Numbered from the stretch's first letter, positions 1 through 12,144 are shown. The stretch: DNA of 64,000 nucleotides from Phorcus lineatus (GCA_921293015.1 OV121081.1:44045877-44109876); one strand, 5' to 3'. Made by a program: numbers and translations. Notes: generated by a model not told the origin, from the sequence alone.

Positions 1-3000
1 TCCTTATGTTTTTGTTAATTTTGTGAATATTTTCATACTTGATATACATATTTAGGGGCAGAATTAACCCATGGCGTTATAGTACTTTTTGAGTGCTTTT
101 TGGCCAAAGGGTATAGCTGTACTGATAGTTTCGGCTGTCCAGCTGGCACTTAGTTGCTTCATGTAATGTCTTCAAAAACGTATTTCGGACATGTCCGACG
201 TTTAACCTACGTTGCAATTGTATGTTAATGGGATGTAGCCATGTGGGGTATGTGTTAAACGTTGAGGCAAAAAAAATGAATAAGTTCCTTCAGTGCTGTA
301 CACGACATTACGAGTAGTTAGGGTCGCTACTTTTAGGTGTTCTTAGGGAATTTTGTGGCCTAAACATTTGCTAAAAGTGTGTAGATGTATATTCAAAGTA
401 GTGGCGGCGGAATTTGGTCGCAACACACTGTATCCAAGTACAAATACACGTACTCTGGAGTTTACTCATCTGTTCACATTACACCCTTTTTGCGGCCCCT
501 TCCCGTTCAAACTACGGCTCAAATCCGCCGTCATGGCAATCGGAAAAGATGCGCCGTGAAATTATCTTTCGTTTGATACCATTTTCACATCGCTAACCCC
601 TCTAGTTAGCGTTCTAGCTAAATTTTGGTGACCAAAGTCGGAACCGTGACCATTCATTGTTTCAAGGGTCAAGTCGTGACGTAACAGACGTGTGCCATAG
701 TAACGTCATAGACAGAAGAGAGCTCTGACGCGCTTTGCGTTACCTCCCAGAAAATGGCGATTTCGGCGGATTAAAGCGCTGCCGGCCCGTAAAAACGATT
801 GAAAAGGTTAGTTGACAACTTTATCTAACTGCTACATAGCTTTTTATGTGGAATTTTCTTTTGAAAATTTATTTAATGAGCGTTTGAAATTGCTTCTTGG
901 TCTTAACCATTGCTGCAATAGGGAAATTACCGACTTTGCATTTCTTTAATTCAACGATGTATGTAGGCATTTTCTGACATGGCCATGTGTTTTTCAAGTC
1001 TTCTAACACAGTATTCCTTATGTTTTTGTTAATTTTGTGAATATTTTCATACTTGATATACATATTTAGGGGCAGAATTAACCCATGGCGTTATAGTACT
1101 TTTTGAGTGCTTTTTGGCCAAAGGGTATAGCTGTACTGATAGTTTCGGCTGTCCAGCTGGCACTTAGTTGCTTCATGTAATGTCTTCAAAAACGTATTTC
1201 GGACATGTCCGACGTTTAACCTACGTTGCAATTGTATGTTAATGGGATGTAGCCATGTGGGGTATGTGTTAAACGTTGAGGCAAAAAAAATGAATAAGTT
1301 CCTTCAGTGCTGTACACGACATTACGAGTAGTTAGGGTCGCTACTTTTAGGTGTTCTTAGGGAATTTTGTGGCCTAAACATTTGCTAAAAGTGTGTAGAT
1401 GTATATTCAAAGTAGTGGCGGCCGAATTTGGTCGCAACACACTGTATCCAAGTACAAGTACACGTACTCTGGAGTTTACTCATCTGTTCACATTACACCC
1501 TTTTTGCGGCCCCTTCCCGTTCGAACTACGGCTCAAATCCGCCGTCATGGCAATCGGAAAACATGCGCCGTGAAATTAGCTTTTGTTTGATACCATTTTC
1601 ACATCGCTAACCCCTCTAGTTAGCGTTCTAGCTAAATTTTGGTGACCAAAGTCGGAACCGTGACCTTTCATTGTTTCAAGGGTCAAGTCGTGACGTAACA
1701 GACGTGTGCCATAGTAACGTCATAGACAGAAGAGAGCTCTGACGCGCTTTGCATTAGCTCCCAGAAAACGGCGATTTCGGCGGATTAAAGCGCTGCCGGC
1801 CCGTAAAAACGATTGAAAAGGTTAGTTGACAACTTTATCTAACTGCTACATAGCTTTTTATGTGGAATTTTCTTTTGAAAATTTATTTAATGAGCGTTTG
1901 AAATTGCTACTTGGTCTTAACCATTGCTGCAATAGGGAAATTACCGACTTTGCGTTTCTTTAATTCAACGATGTATGTAGGCATTTTCTGACATGGCCAT
2001 GTGTTTTTCAAGTCTTCTAACACAGTATTCCTTATGTTTTTGTTAATTTTGTGAATATTTTCATACTTGATATACATATTTAGGGGCAGAATTAACCCAT
2101 GGCGTTATAGTACTTTTTGAGTGCTTTTTGGCCAAAGGGTATAGCTGTACTGATAGTTTCGGCTGTCCAGCTGGCACTTAGTTGCTTCATGTAATGTCTT
2201 CAAAAACGTATTTCGGACATGTCCGACGTTTAACCTACGTTGCAATTGTATGTTAATGGGATGTAGCCATGTGGGGTATGTGTTAAACGTTGAGGCAAAA
2301 AAAATGAATAAGTTCCTTCAGTGCTGTACACGACATTACGAGTAGTTAGGGTCGCTACTTTTAGGTGTTCTTAGGGAATTTTGTGGCCTAAACATTTGCT
2401 AAAAGTGTGTAGATGTATATTCAAAGTAGTGGCGGCGGAATTTGGTCGCAACACACTGTATCCAAGTACAAATACACGTACTCTGGAGTTTACTCATCTG
2501 TTCACATTACACCCTTTTTGCGGCCCCTTCCCGTTCAAACTACGGCTCAAATCCGCCGTCATGGCAATCGGAAAAGATGCGCCGTGAAATTATCTTTCGT
2601 TTGATACCATTTTCACATCGCTAACCCCTCTAGTTAGCGTTCTAGCTAAATTTTGGTGACCAAAGTCGGAACCGTGACCATTCATTGTTTCAAGGGTCAA
2701 GTCGTGACGTAACAGACGTGTGCCATAGTAACGTCATAGACAGAAGAGAGCTCTGACGCGCTTTGCGTTACCTCCCAGAAAATGGCGATTTCGGCGGATT
2801 AAAGCGCTGCCGGCCCGTAAAAACGATTGAAAAGGTTAGTTGACAACTTTATCTAACTGCTACATAGCTTTTTATGTGGAATTTTCTTTTGAAAATTTAT
2901 TTAATGAGCGTTTGAAATTGCTTCTTGGTCTTAACCATTGCTGCAATAGGGAAATTACCGACTTTGCATTTCTTTAATTCAACGATGTATGTAGGCATTT

Positions 3001-3742
3001 TCTGACATGGCCATGTGTTTTTCAAGTCTTCTAACACAGTATTCCTTATGTTTTTGTTAATTTTGTGAATATTTTCATACTTGATATACATATTTAGGGG
3101 CAGAATTAACCCATGGCGTTATAGTACTTTTTGAGTGCTTTTTGGCCAAAGGGTATAGCTGTACTGATAGTTTCGGCTGTCCAGCTGGCACTTAGTTGCT
3201 TCATGTAATGTCTTCAAAAACGTATTTCGGACATGTCCGACGTTTAACCTACGTTGCAATTGTATGTTAATGGGATGTAGCCATGTGGGGTATGTGTTAA
3301 ACGTTGAGGCAAAAAAAATGAATAAGTTCCTTCAGTGCTGTACACGACATTACGAGTAGTTAGGGTCGCTACTTTTAGGTGTTCTTAGGGAATTTTGTGG
3401 CCTAAACATTTGCTAAAAGTGTGTAGATGTATATTCAAAGTAGTGGCGGCCGAATTTGGTCGCAACACACTGTATCCAAGTACAAGTACACGTACTCTGG
3501 AGTTTACTCATCTGTTCACATTACACCCTTTTTGCGGCCCCTTCCCGTTCAAACTATGGCTCAAATCCGCCGTCATGGCAATCGGAAAAGATGCGCCGTG
3601 AAATTAGCTTTCGTTTGATACCATTTTCACATCGCTAACCCCTCTAGTTAGCGTTCTAGCTAAATTTTGGTGACCAAAGTCGGAACCGTGACCTTTCATT
3701 GTTTCAAGGGTCAAGTCGTGACGTAACAGACGTGTGCCATAG
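1..3742 (+). repeat. 1014-bp satellite array, left block (about 3.7 units)
   Basis: Head-to-tail copies of a 1014-bp unit. Identical landmarks recur at 353, 1367, 2381 and 3395, exactly 1014 bp apart. Units differ by a small number of substitutions. The first and third units share one set of variants (for example GGCGGCGG, AATTATC, GCTTCTTGG); the second and fourth mostly share another, so the block is a dimer-type higher-order repeat. The block stops within a unit at the duplicated target GCCATAG and resumes in phase at 25571. No protein-coding role is supported; frames of 60-68 codons recur only because the DNA recurs. Confidence 0.97.
3736..3742 (+). repeat. Target-site duplication, left copy (GCCATAG)
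   Basis: These seven bases are the normal satellite sequence just before the insertion. The same seven follow the insertion and lead straight into the next satellite bases (TAACGTCA). Confidence 0.85.
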
Positions 3743-3872
3743 GTCCCGATCCTCCCTGAGTTAAGGCCTAAAAGGGATATGGGATATGTTCAAGTTAACC
3801 GCTTCAAACGTCACCAGATTGTATCCCTATACGCTAGGATACGAAGTTACCCTACAATAAAGCGGTAACTTG
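3743..3872 (+). repeat. Left terminal inverted repeat of the 21.8-kb insertion
   Basis: The first 130 bp of the insertion match the reverse complement of its last 130 bp at 92 positions with no indels. The best part (30-110 bp from the end) is 63/80 identical, including TGTTCAAGTTA-type and CGTCACCAGAT segments. The arm is itself foldback-like: AAGTTAACCGCTT (about 3782-3794) pairs with AAGCGGTAACTT (about 3861-3872) with one bulge, and GTATCC pairs with GGATAC inside that loop. Most differences from the right arm are transitions. Confidence 0.85.
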
Positions 3873-5837
3873 TAATGTCATAACTGTATCTTTACGTTTA
3901 GCGTTAGTGCTTGAGGAAGCGTTAACCAACGTCGGACTCAGTATCTTTGTAGCCCATATTTGATTGAGTTCCATTCATAGTGTTGCATACAGCATGTTTG
4001 CAGCGAATAAAAAGAATAAAACTGTCACAATCCAAGAATAACTGTTGCCATTCTTGAATTAAAAAAATGTGATCGACAAGTAACATGTTAGATAATGGGT
4101 ACAATTAAGGTCAAATATGTCATCGTTATTTGCACGCACTGTAGATTAACTGTAATATAGTATCAATTTCTGATAACTCGTTAATCAATTAAACTTATTT
4201 TACGCATCCCATTTCAGAATTTTTTTAATATATTTCCATATTCGCCACTCTGAAATATGTTAGGTCAAAATGGAGTTATCGTTCTTGAATCGTACTCTTT
4301 TTTCGTGAAGATAAAAATGTGGTTATCGCGGATATTCAATCACGTTCAGTCAACGTAGACCGCGACCAAACCTTTCAAGGTCACGTCATTTCATGGCATA
4401 TAGGCTTAGATCTCGATCTAAAATCTTTATTTCTAGTAAATTAGACTTCTACTTTTCATATAGTGTCTTTTATAGTGAAAATATTACTAAATTATTTACC
4501 TTACTAAAGGTCATGCATTTTGGCGAACTCACCCTTCCATCGCTTAGATCCGCTCGACTATGGTCGACGACGGTTGGATTGAAAGGGGAATCTTGATCTA
4601 CGCAATGGTCGTTGTAACATAGAAAAAGGTCGTCTTGCAACAAGAGAGCAGTGTGGATCATAGTAATAGAGGTAAGGACATGCATCTGACTTATTAAAGT
4701 TGTAACCAGCCATTTAGCCTCAGAAGGCCAGGAATTCAGAAATATCTGCCAAAAATACGTACCCTCGTGTAACCTGTTTCCGTGGTATTAAGAAATACAC
4801 TTCCATTAGCATTATTGCGTATAGTAACAACCATCTTGAACATCACAAAGTGATAGAATACATGTTTGTCTGAGCTTAAAATTGCCTATAAATGGTCCAG
4901 TAATGAAATCATTCGTCTGCTCAGTGTATATTTGGTATCAGAAAACCTTCTAGAGTCACCAAATATCTCGCATTTCAATTACCTATATATTTAGTATGAG
5001 CAATACAAGCAATGTTTAACTGTTTAATTAATAACTTGCTTTCTTTGCACCGGAAAATCCTTAACAGCCAAAATTACATAAGAAATAAGCGTTCTATAAT
5101 TTCACATATTTCTCAATTTGACTGGGATTAAACCCTTTTGTCAGGTGATTCAGGATAACATTAATTAATGTATAGGATTAAAGGAAGACACTGTTTGAAA
5201 AAAATTTATAGAGATTATTATTATATTCTTATAAATCAAATAAAATGTTGTCCAAAAAAAGTATTAGGTGAAAAGCATAAAATTTCATTTGATTTTCATC
5301 ACTGAAGTGAATTGTTGAGTAGATTCTAGATTGATGAAATACTGACCATTTCCTGCTTGGATTCATGAGGGACAACTGATCAATAAAATAATAACTTCTA
5401 ACTGGCCATGACCAGTACATGATTAGAGAGAAATGACATCATTTGTAAATACCACGAAAACAGGTGACCCATTGAAACAGGTCTATTAAAGGGTAAAATT
5501 GTATTGCAAATTATGCATGGTTTTATTACCATAATTTGTGATTAATTGACTTCGCAATTATTTAGACAGCTGATTATTCAAGGTGGACACTAATATTTTG
5601 TTACATTTTTTTTTTATAACAGCCATTAATAAAATGTACACAAAAACACCATGCCTCACTGTTAAACATTGCTTACAATTACTTATAATCAAGATGTTTT
5701 ATACGCTCGAAGAAGATGGTTTAAAAAAAGGTAGGATATTGTTGAATAATTTACAGTAGTCTAGATCTTCATCTAAAAAGACACTATTGCTGCTACTAGA
5801 TGTCATGATATTCTGTATTGATAATTCAATTTTTCAG
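3873..5837. other. AT-rich cargo; possible 5' exon donor at 4671/4672
   Basis: No gene is recognised with confidence. The strongest single signal is a splice donor (AGAG followed by GTAAGG, cut after 4671) downstream of a GC-richer patch at about 4530-4670, which could be a 5' untranslated exon for the exon chain that begins at 5838. A short frame at about 5693 (starting MFYTLEEDGLKK) ends at a GTAGGA donor but its phase does not join the 5838 exon in the expected frame, so I do not add it to that gene. Confidence 0.3.
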
Positions 5838-8800
5838 GAACTGAGGGAATGGTTCATAATTGCAGCTGGTACTAACTTCAGTACAGACTTTGGTGTACGT
5901 ATGTAGATATTGTAATTTAATCAGGTTGTGGAAACCCACTGAACGTGACATTATATCCTGAGTGGCCTATTATATTAAATTTTCGATTATTTTTCATATC
6001 CCAATCTGTATGTAGTCATGTATTTTCTGATTTTAATTAGGTATGGTTCATTTCAGAAGGATAATTGGAAAAGAGTGTTGATATTCAATAAGATTTATTT
6101 ACGGTATTCTTAAATTTAGTCTGTTAGCTGCAAAATGTCAGTAAGATAAAAGTCATTGATATTTTTTGAAAATGCTTTGCTTTACTATTAGTTTCCAATA
6201 ATTAGAAGGAGATTGTTTCAAATACTCTAAATTCTAAAAAGGATTAAATCCTAGAAGTTTTTATGATTTTGAGTTTCATCATAAAAGTTTATTTTGTAAG
6301 CCAAATCTCTCTCTAAAAGTTTATACGGAACACTTTGGCAGAAATTTATAGTTTTGAAATATTTAGACATTATCTCAATTGGGATAGGATGCATTAATAG
6401 GCCAATCACGTTGAATTATCCTGTTCAATGGATTTACCCAACCCGATGCAGTGCTGCCTACTAGTGGTGTAACGATTCATCGATAGTATCGATGTTTGCA
6501 TCGTCTACTACGCGATACGAGTTCATCGATTCAAAACATGTTTAGGCAATATATCAGAATATTTATATCGTGAGGGTCCACAATACATCGATGTATCGCC
6601 ATAAGAGACAATATATCCTGATACTGTTAACATAATTTTTTTCAAACAAATGACTATAAAAGCTAGAAAGGTTTTTCTTCTATTTCAGAGATAACAGTGA
6701 TTAGAACAGAAACAGAAAGAGAAATTACATGATATTTCTGATATTACTAATTATTAGATATGTAATTTTACAGTCACTCTAATTTTGTGACTTCCCTTCA
6801 TGTAATATCTATGACAATTTAGTATCAAAGGATTAACATTACTGTTCTATGTCCTATCTATAGTTCTTTCATAAACTGTAGAGAATCGGGATACGTATTG
6901 TATCGCGACTACTGTATTGTGATGATAATCGTCTCACAGGTTCCTTGGCAATAATTCCATGATATATCATCGCCTAATAAAACTAGAATCGGGATATATC
7001 GTCTCGCCACCAAGGCCAGGATACACAGGTCTACTGCCTACTGGTACTCTTTTGTCGATTTTGTACACTTAACAGTGTTAAAATATAATTGTACACCAAT
7101 GTTGGAAATTGTACATCTATTCTGAAAAAAAATCTTTACTTCAAGCAATATGTTTTGAGTATCAGAGTACTAAAGTGTTACAACGTTCAATGTGAACTGT
7201 ATATTCTTAGGTAACAAAGTGATAAAAGGTTTAGAAATATCCAACCAGAACATGAATCTAACCGTAAAATACTACCTTCATTGTTTGTTTATACATAAAA
7301 ATAACAAAATACACATCCTCTATGCAAAATATGTATAAATATTACAATATGTCTAAACATTCACATAACAAAAGGTAGGCTGTATGCTGATGATATGACT
7401 TATTCAAATTATCAAATTACTTACCTTGATGCATTTTCTCTGGACTAAAATTTAGTCTTCGAAATATTTTAATAAGTCACTGTTCCTTCATCCATTTGAT
7501 TTTTTTCTTTGGGCTCTTAATATATGTATGTAGTCAAATCTAGACTTGCTGACTGAGAACTCCTATTTAATAAACAGTCATGAAGCAGGACTACATTTTC
7601 TCATTCATATGCATATAAGTGACACTTGATACTTGAAGTGTGTTTCCTTTATTGTCACCAGACCTTTGAGATGAGGTGGTACTTTCCGAGTAACATATTT
7701 GATCAAAGACTATCTCAATTAAAAATAAATTTTTTAAAAATTGATAAACTTTGACAAGTGAACAATTATTTCTCACAGTTTGCTTGTAATTCGTATGCTT
7801 ATTTCCTGTATCTAAAAGTTTGTCACAAATATTTACATGCATATATTAGAAGATGATACTTACTGTTCATGTTGCAGGAATATATCATTAACTGTCACAA
7901 ATTAGCAAAGTCAGTGAACCAATTGATGCTTGCCTATATAGTTTAATGCTGTGCATTTAGATTTTGAAGGGAATAAATGCTTCCTGAAATTGTACTATCT
8001 CTTCATATTTTAATTATCTTTTTCAGAAAAAAGATAGCTGTTGCAAATTGCCTTCTGTTAGCCTGGATGCCTTCAAAATATGGTTTGTGAAATTTTTTGT
8101 GTGTTAAAATTTACCAATTAAATATAACTTTAGCTCAAGTCAAAAAGACCAGACAATTTTCCTTTAAACCTTCTTTTGACTTGTTTTCAGAAACCAGTAA
8201 TGATTAGAATCTAAAATAGTAAGATTATCATCTTTTTAGGATGGAGATTAAGATTTGCAAATTTCCATGTCCTTCAAATATTTTGGCACGGCAGGGGGTT
8301 CAATTTATAGTGGTTCAAACTACTCAAAAACCAGATTGCATGGGAAGTCCAAATTGTAGATTAACCTATTGGTTTTTTTAGAGAGAAAAGCTTGTACAGT
8401 AGATCTTGATTCCCATCTACTGATGCGGCAGGGTGTCCATCATCAAACTTTCTTTTTCGGTAACAAGTACTGCTTCATTCTCTCCCCTCATAGGCTTAGG
8501 CACTCAAGTCATTTCTTTCCACATTAACCTTGCAACTCTTTCAAACTCCAAAAGTGGTGAAAATTTGCTAGATATGTGCTTTCCTTATTTATGTCAAATC
8601 AAATACTGTTACATCTCCGACTCACCTCTGACATCTCAGAAGAAATTGTGCTGTCAAAACAATGTTTGAAGTACAATTTAGACACTAAAAATCAAACTAA
8701 CAGTGCAGATTGCAAAAGGTTGGATTTGGTGTTTCTAACCAATAAATTGCTCTTCTTTTCACAGAGATTACTAGGGAATAAATTACAGAGTAATCTTTCA

Positions 8801-11800
8801 TATAACTAAAATCTGTATGTTTTTCCAAAAAGGTTCTCAATGAAACATAAATATATATTTGTATTATATTTATATAACTTAGGTATATATATATTGAAAT
8901 TGCATCTGTATTGGCTCATCAGACGTGAAAGGTCAGATGGGCTTATGGGACTAACCAGCAACCATAAACTTTTCACATTTTTGACCTCTCCTCCAGAACT
9001 GCTTCACCTCAAACCTGAAATGTGATAGGGTGTCTGTCCTTACATCTTCATCATCTTTTCTCATCAGGCTAGAAAGCTAAAAAAGTTATGATATTATCAA
9101 TATCTTTGTTGAATGAAGACCAAGATTAGTAGATTTAGTTCATCATTCTTTAAAGCATGGCAGGAGTGGAGTGAAACTTTAGGACTGTTAACCCTGTTTA
9201 GGACTGTTAATCCTGTTTAGGGCTATGATCACATGCTGACTGTTATCGAATAGCAATTTCTGTGGACTGTAGCACCAATCATAAGATAGATACAACACTT
9301 CTCATTGAATTATTTTATTTGTTAATCTCTGTCTCACAAAATGTAATCTCACGCTGACCTCATGTGTCAAGAGCAATGAAATAAAACGGAGTAGTTGTTT
9401 CGGGTTAACCACAAGTCTAAAAGGGTTGGTCACAGGGTAACCAATCAACATCTGACCTTTTTTTTTGCTATAGATGAGTTTTTGAAATAATGTGTTACTC
9501 ATTGGTGCTCACCAGTCATGGTTCAATATCCTTTATTTAATTCATCTGGTTCTAGATTATCGAAGTCTCTAAGCGTTAAAATCGTCGTAGGCCAATGTTA
9601 AGAAGCACTAAGAGAGCTTAAAAAATACAGGCCCTGGCAAGGTCCGATTGACTTATGGCATTGCATGTCATCCAACGTCCATCTGTTAACTTTTCATTAT
9701 GTCATCTAATCTCGAGAACCATTGACTCATGAGAACTGAAACCTTGTATAGAGACTCCTTGACAAATAGGGGGCTGGATAACAGTCACTTGCAGAGTGGT
9801 CTGCTTTGGATCATAGGTCTGTTGTTCGAATCTCGTCAGAGGCTTGGCAACTTTATCAGCAGTAAAGAACTGTTGGGGCCACAGCCTAAAAACCTATTTT
9901 CATGTTCTTTTTGTGGAGCATGAGACCTAGAAAGCTATTACCTTGTGAAAAGACTCCTTAGCTGACGGGGAGGTTTATGTTTGATTTGGTTACCCTGTGA
10001 CCCTTTATGGACCTTAAAACCTATTTAAATATTCTTCTCCAGAAGCAATGGGTCTAAAAGTGACTAGCTAATGGATATTCTAATGTAAAGATTTGTTGAC
10101 CCTGTGAGCCCTAATGAGGGCCCCACCATTAAAACTTTTTTTGTCTCCATTTCAGGAATAAGGCCTGGAAAGCTAAAATATAATGTATAGACAGCTAAGC
10201 TGATGAGGATTATAAAAAAGGGATTTGTTTATCCTTTGGCAGCTCAAATGGTGACCTTGTGACCATTCATAAAATATATAATAGATAGCCAAATGAGCTA
10301 CAGGCCAAATGCCACTATTCTTTACAAAATGCAACTTTATTCCTTTATAGTGTCTGTATGTCTCTAATAAGCATTGAAATGATACTTTTCAACAATGATA
10401 AGTTCTTCACACAATAACTATTTACAATGGTTGACATATTTCACTCCAAAAACATTCTCTGTAACAAATTCTTGAATTGTTTAATCATTTGTATTTGATG
10501 ATGGAAAATATTGCCTAAGAGAATGTATAATCTTTATGGTCGCCAGGTGACATGTGTGGGGGTGACAAGAACATGATGCAGAGTCTATGCCAGCTGGTCT
10601 CAGCTCCACACGACACTATGAAGAAACAAATCGATGATTTTCAGGCAGGTACAAAGCAGAGTGCAATTTATTTCAAATGATAACAAGCAAAAGATTTTAA
10701 TAAATGACTTTAAAGCAACAACATGATGGATATTTCCCAGGACTACCAAAGAAAAAAATCACATCATCAGACAATACCGCATCACAGTTTAACCAATGAA
10801 AAGCTACAAAATAGCATCAATCAAGCAATGATAAGCACTTTTAAACAAATGATAACGTAAAATGAAACACTTGATATGCTTGATAACAATGTTACTAGGC
10901 ATGCTCATTAAAAAAATGGAAGCTATACAAGATATTTTGCAAATGTCCTCACGGAGGGTGATTTCTTGTCAAATTCATAATCAGTTTTTTATTTTACCTG
11001 CTCATATTGAATTTTTAATTCTTTTACTCAAAATTACTTTTTAACATGCGGCTGAGTTCCATGTTAAACGAATTTTTACTGTACTTTGATTATTCCGCAT
11101 GCACAGTAACAGGATTGTGTATTCAGTGTTTCATTTTGCGGTGTTGAGTTTTTATAGTACTTATCATCACTTGATGCAATTTTGTAGCATATTGCTCTTT
11201 TTTATACAGGTTCATCTATGAATGAGTACGTTTCTGCCTTTCATTGCGATTAAAAAATTTACTTTGGAATCTCAATTTTATAAAAATTAGTGCTGTAACT
11301 AAATTTTGACTAATTGCCACACTCTTAAATATTTGCTCTCTTATGGCTTGTGAAAATACTTTTTGTAAGTAATAAAAGCATTTAAAACATGCTTAAAATC
11401 AGCAAGATATCAATTATGAACATCCTTATTCCATGTTCTGACCCCCCCCCCCCCCCCCCCCCCCCTTGGGACCACCAATCTGAAATTACACGAGCCCATT
11501 CCGACATTATCTCATCTCCACCCCCTCCCCTGAATGTGCACCATTTAAGAGAAAATACATTTATAAGAACCTAACAAAATTTCATCATGTTACTTAGTGA
11601 ATCCTTTATTTTGCGAAGTAAGAATTACCTCTTTTGGAGTGATTGATTGACATTTATCTTCACATATTTGATTTATAGTCGCTCTAAAAACCTTGCTGTA
11701 ATGATATAAGTGTTTAAGTTTTGATGTATCTAACAGTTATGAATTATAAATTGGTTAGAAGCAAAATAGCAACTGCCAAGACAATGCTTTATCGTCAGAA

Positions 11801-12012
11801 ACGTTAGTCATCAAATGCCTGATGAGCTTCAGAGCCAACAATACTATTTTCTATATAACATTTCAAATTACTTTTTAGCCCCATGAACTACAGAGGCAAA
11901 TTGTTTCATATTTCATATTTAATGATTATGCATTCCAGGGCATCTGGCATTGGACTTGGACCATGGACCGAAAAATATGACAGATGTTGAGAAAAACAAG
12001 ATTCTCCAATGA
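5838..12012 (+). CDS. Candidate split gene (five 3'-side exons), product unknown, weakly death-domain-like
   Basis: Five exon candidates with AG acceptors and GT donors join in one open frame: 5838-5894, 6057-6103, 8027-8082, 10547-10648 and 11939-12012. Junction phases are 0, 2, 1 and 1. They give about 112 residues ending in a stop at 12010-12012; AATAAA follows at 12145-12150. Readable pieces include ELREWFIIAAGTNF, ANCLLLAWMPSKYGD, MMQSLCQLVSAP and LALDLDHGPKNMTDVEKN. The spacing of LLLAW, KYGD and SLCQL resembles helices 5-6 of a death domain, but this is by eye. No start codon or 5' exons are assigned, and weak points are the T-GTACGT donor at 5894 and the poor pyrimidine tract before 10547. 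An alternative last exon (10741-10799, PKKKITSS, stop TGA) is also phase-compatible. It may be a truncated host gene copied into the element. Confidence 0.42.
6463..7033. mobile_element. hAT-like miniature transposon with 9-bp flanking duplication
   Basis: About 571 bp flanked by CTGCCTACT on both sides (6454-6462 and 7034-7042). The left end reads AGTGGTGTAACGAT. A matching inverted end (TGGTGGCGAGACGAT, 6998-7012 reversed) lies 21 bp inside the right boundary. The interior is rich in ATCGAT, TATCG and related words. TAGTGG-type ends with 8-bp duplications are typical of hAT elements, and eight of the nine flanking bases would fit. No transposase frame, so non-autonomous. Confidence 0.6.
7043..8026. 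other. AT-rich intronic-type sequence, no gene seen
   Basis: Apart from lying between the hAT-like element and the 8027 exon, this stretch has no feature I can support. Short frames such as the 83-codon minus one at 7591-7842 have no family resemblance or splice context. Confidence 0.5.
8083..8880. other. AT-rich stretch with unconvincing short frames
   Basis: Contains overlapping plus frames of 77-78 codons (8433-8669, 8576-8809) with no recognisable domain. It would be part of the intron between the 8027 and 10547 exons. Confidence 0.4.
8890..10290 (-). repeat. Dispersed repeat with internal subrepeats, inverted copy
   Basis: Degenerate copies of a module reading, in this direction, roughly CTTCTCCAGAAGCAATGG, then GGTCTAAAAG/GACCTAGAAAGCT, an ACTCCTTAGCTGA-type segment, and GTTACCCTGTGACCCT. 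The same module appears reversed at 18680-19545 (CTTCTGGAGAAG, AGGGTCACAGGGTCA). One end reads TGGCATTGCATGTCATCCAACGTCC, matching the reverse of the GGACACCATGCCATAA-type words at 18990-19015 and 19500-19535. It looks like an old dispersed element family in this genome. No coding frame. Confidence 0.55.
9769..9842 (+). repeat. Decayed tRNA-derived SINE head
   Basis: The stretch resembles a degraded tRNA: GGGGGCTGG start, AGAGTGG in the D-arm position, CTGCTTTGGATCATAG as an anticodon arm with a possible TGG anticodon, then GTTCGAATC (9824-9832), which matches the Pol III B box. Pairing is incomplete, so it is not a functional tRNA; a tRNA-derived SINE fragment inside the older dispersed repeat is the likely reading. 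Confidence 0.45.
10741..10799 (+). CDS. Alternative last-exon candidate for the 5838 gene
   Basis: After acceptor TTTCCCAG the sequence continues the frame of the exon ending at 10648 (two bases complete the split Gly codon) and reads LPKKKITSSDNTASQFNQ, then TGA. The intron would be 92 bp. No AATAAA is close; one occurs near 11370. The exon at 11939 has a better-placed poly(A) signal, so this one is either an alternative end or a chance frame. Confidence 0.22.
11443..11466 (+). repeat. Poly-C tract
   Basis: An uninterrupted run of more than 20 C, with further C-rich sequence at 11518-11530. It translates as a proline run in a short frame that I do not consider a gene. A run of this kind is length-unstable and may be mis-sized in the assembly. 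Confidence 0.9.
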
Positions 12013-12144
12013 ATGGATGATTACCCATTTCCTAGTGATGAAAATCTTGTGCTTGGAAATTGATGTTTGGACTGCAGCTACGGGATCTTGAACCGAAAGC
12101 TTAATGAAATGATGCATGTGACCTATGTAACAAATATTTTTAAA

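Noticed and set aside
333-345. TTAGGG in the satellite as a telomeric repeat
   Set aside because: Only a single hexamer per 1014-bp unit, not a tandem run.
353-596. Three overlapping plus frames of 60-68 codons repeated in nearly every satellite unit
   Set aside because: They persist only because the DNA is homogenised; three frames are open at once, there is no domain, no splice or promoter context, and changes between units are not biased to silent positions.
1-3742. CRISPR array or rDNA/5S/histone cluster as explanation of the tandem repeat
   Set aside because: Unit is 1014 bp with no spacer structure, and no rRNA, tRNA or histone sequence is recognisable in it.
8433-8809. Overlapping frames of 77-78 codons
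   Set aside because: Two frames are open over the same DNA, neither shows a domain, and they lie within a likely intron.
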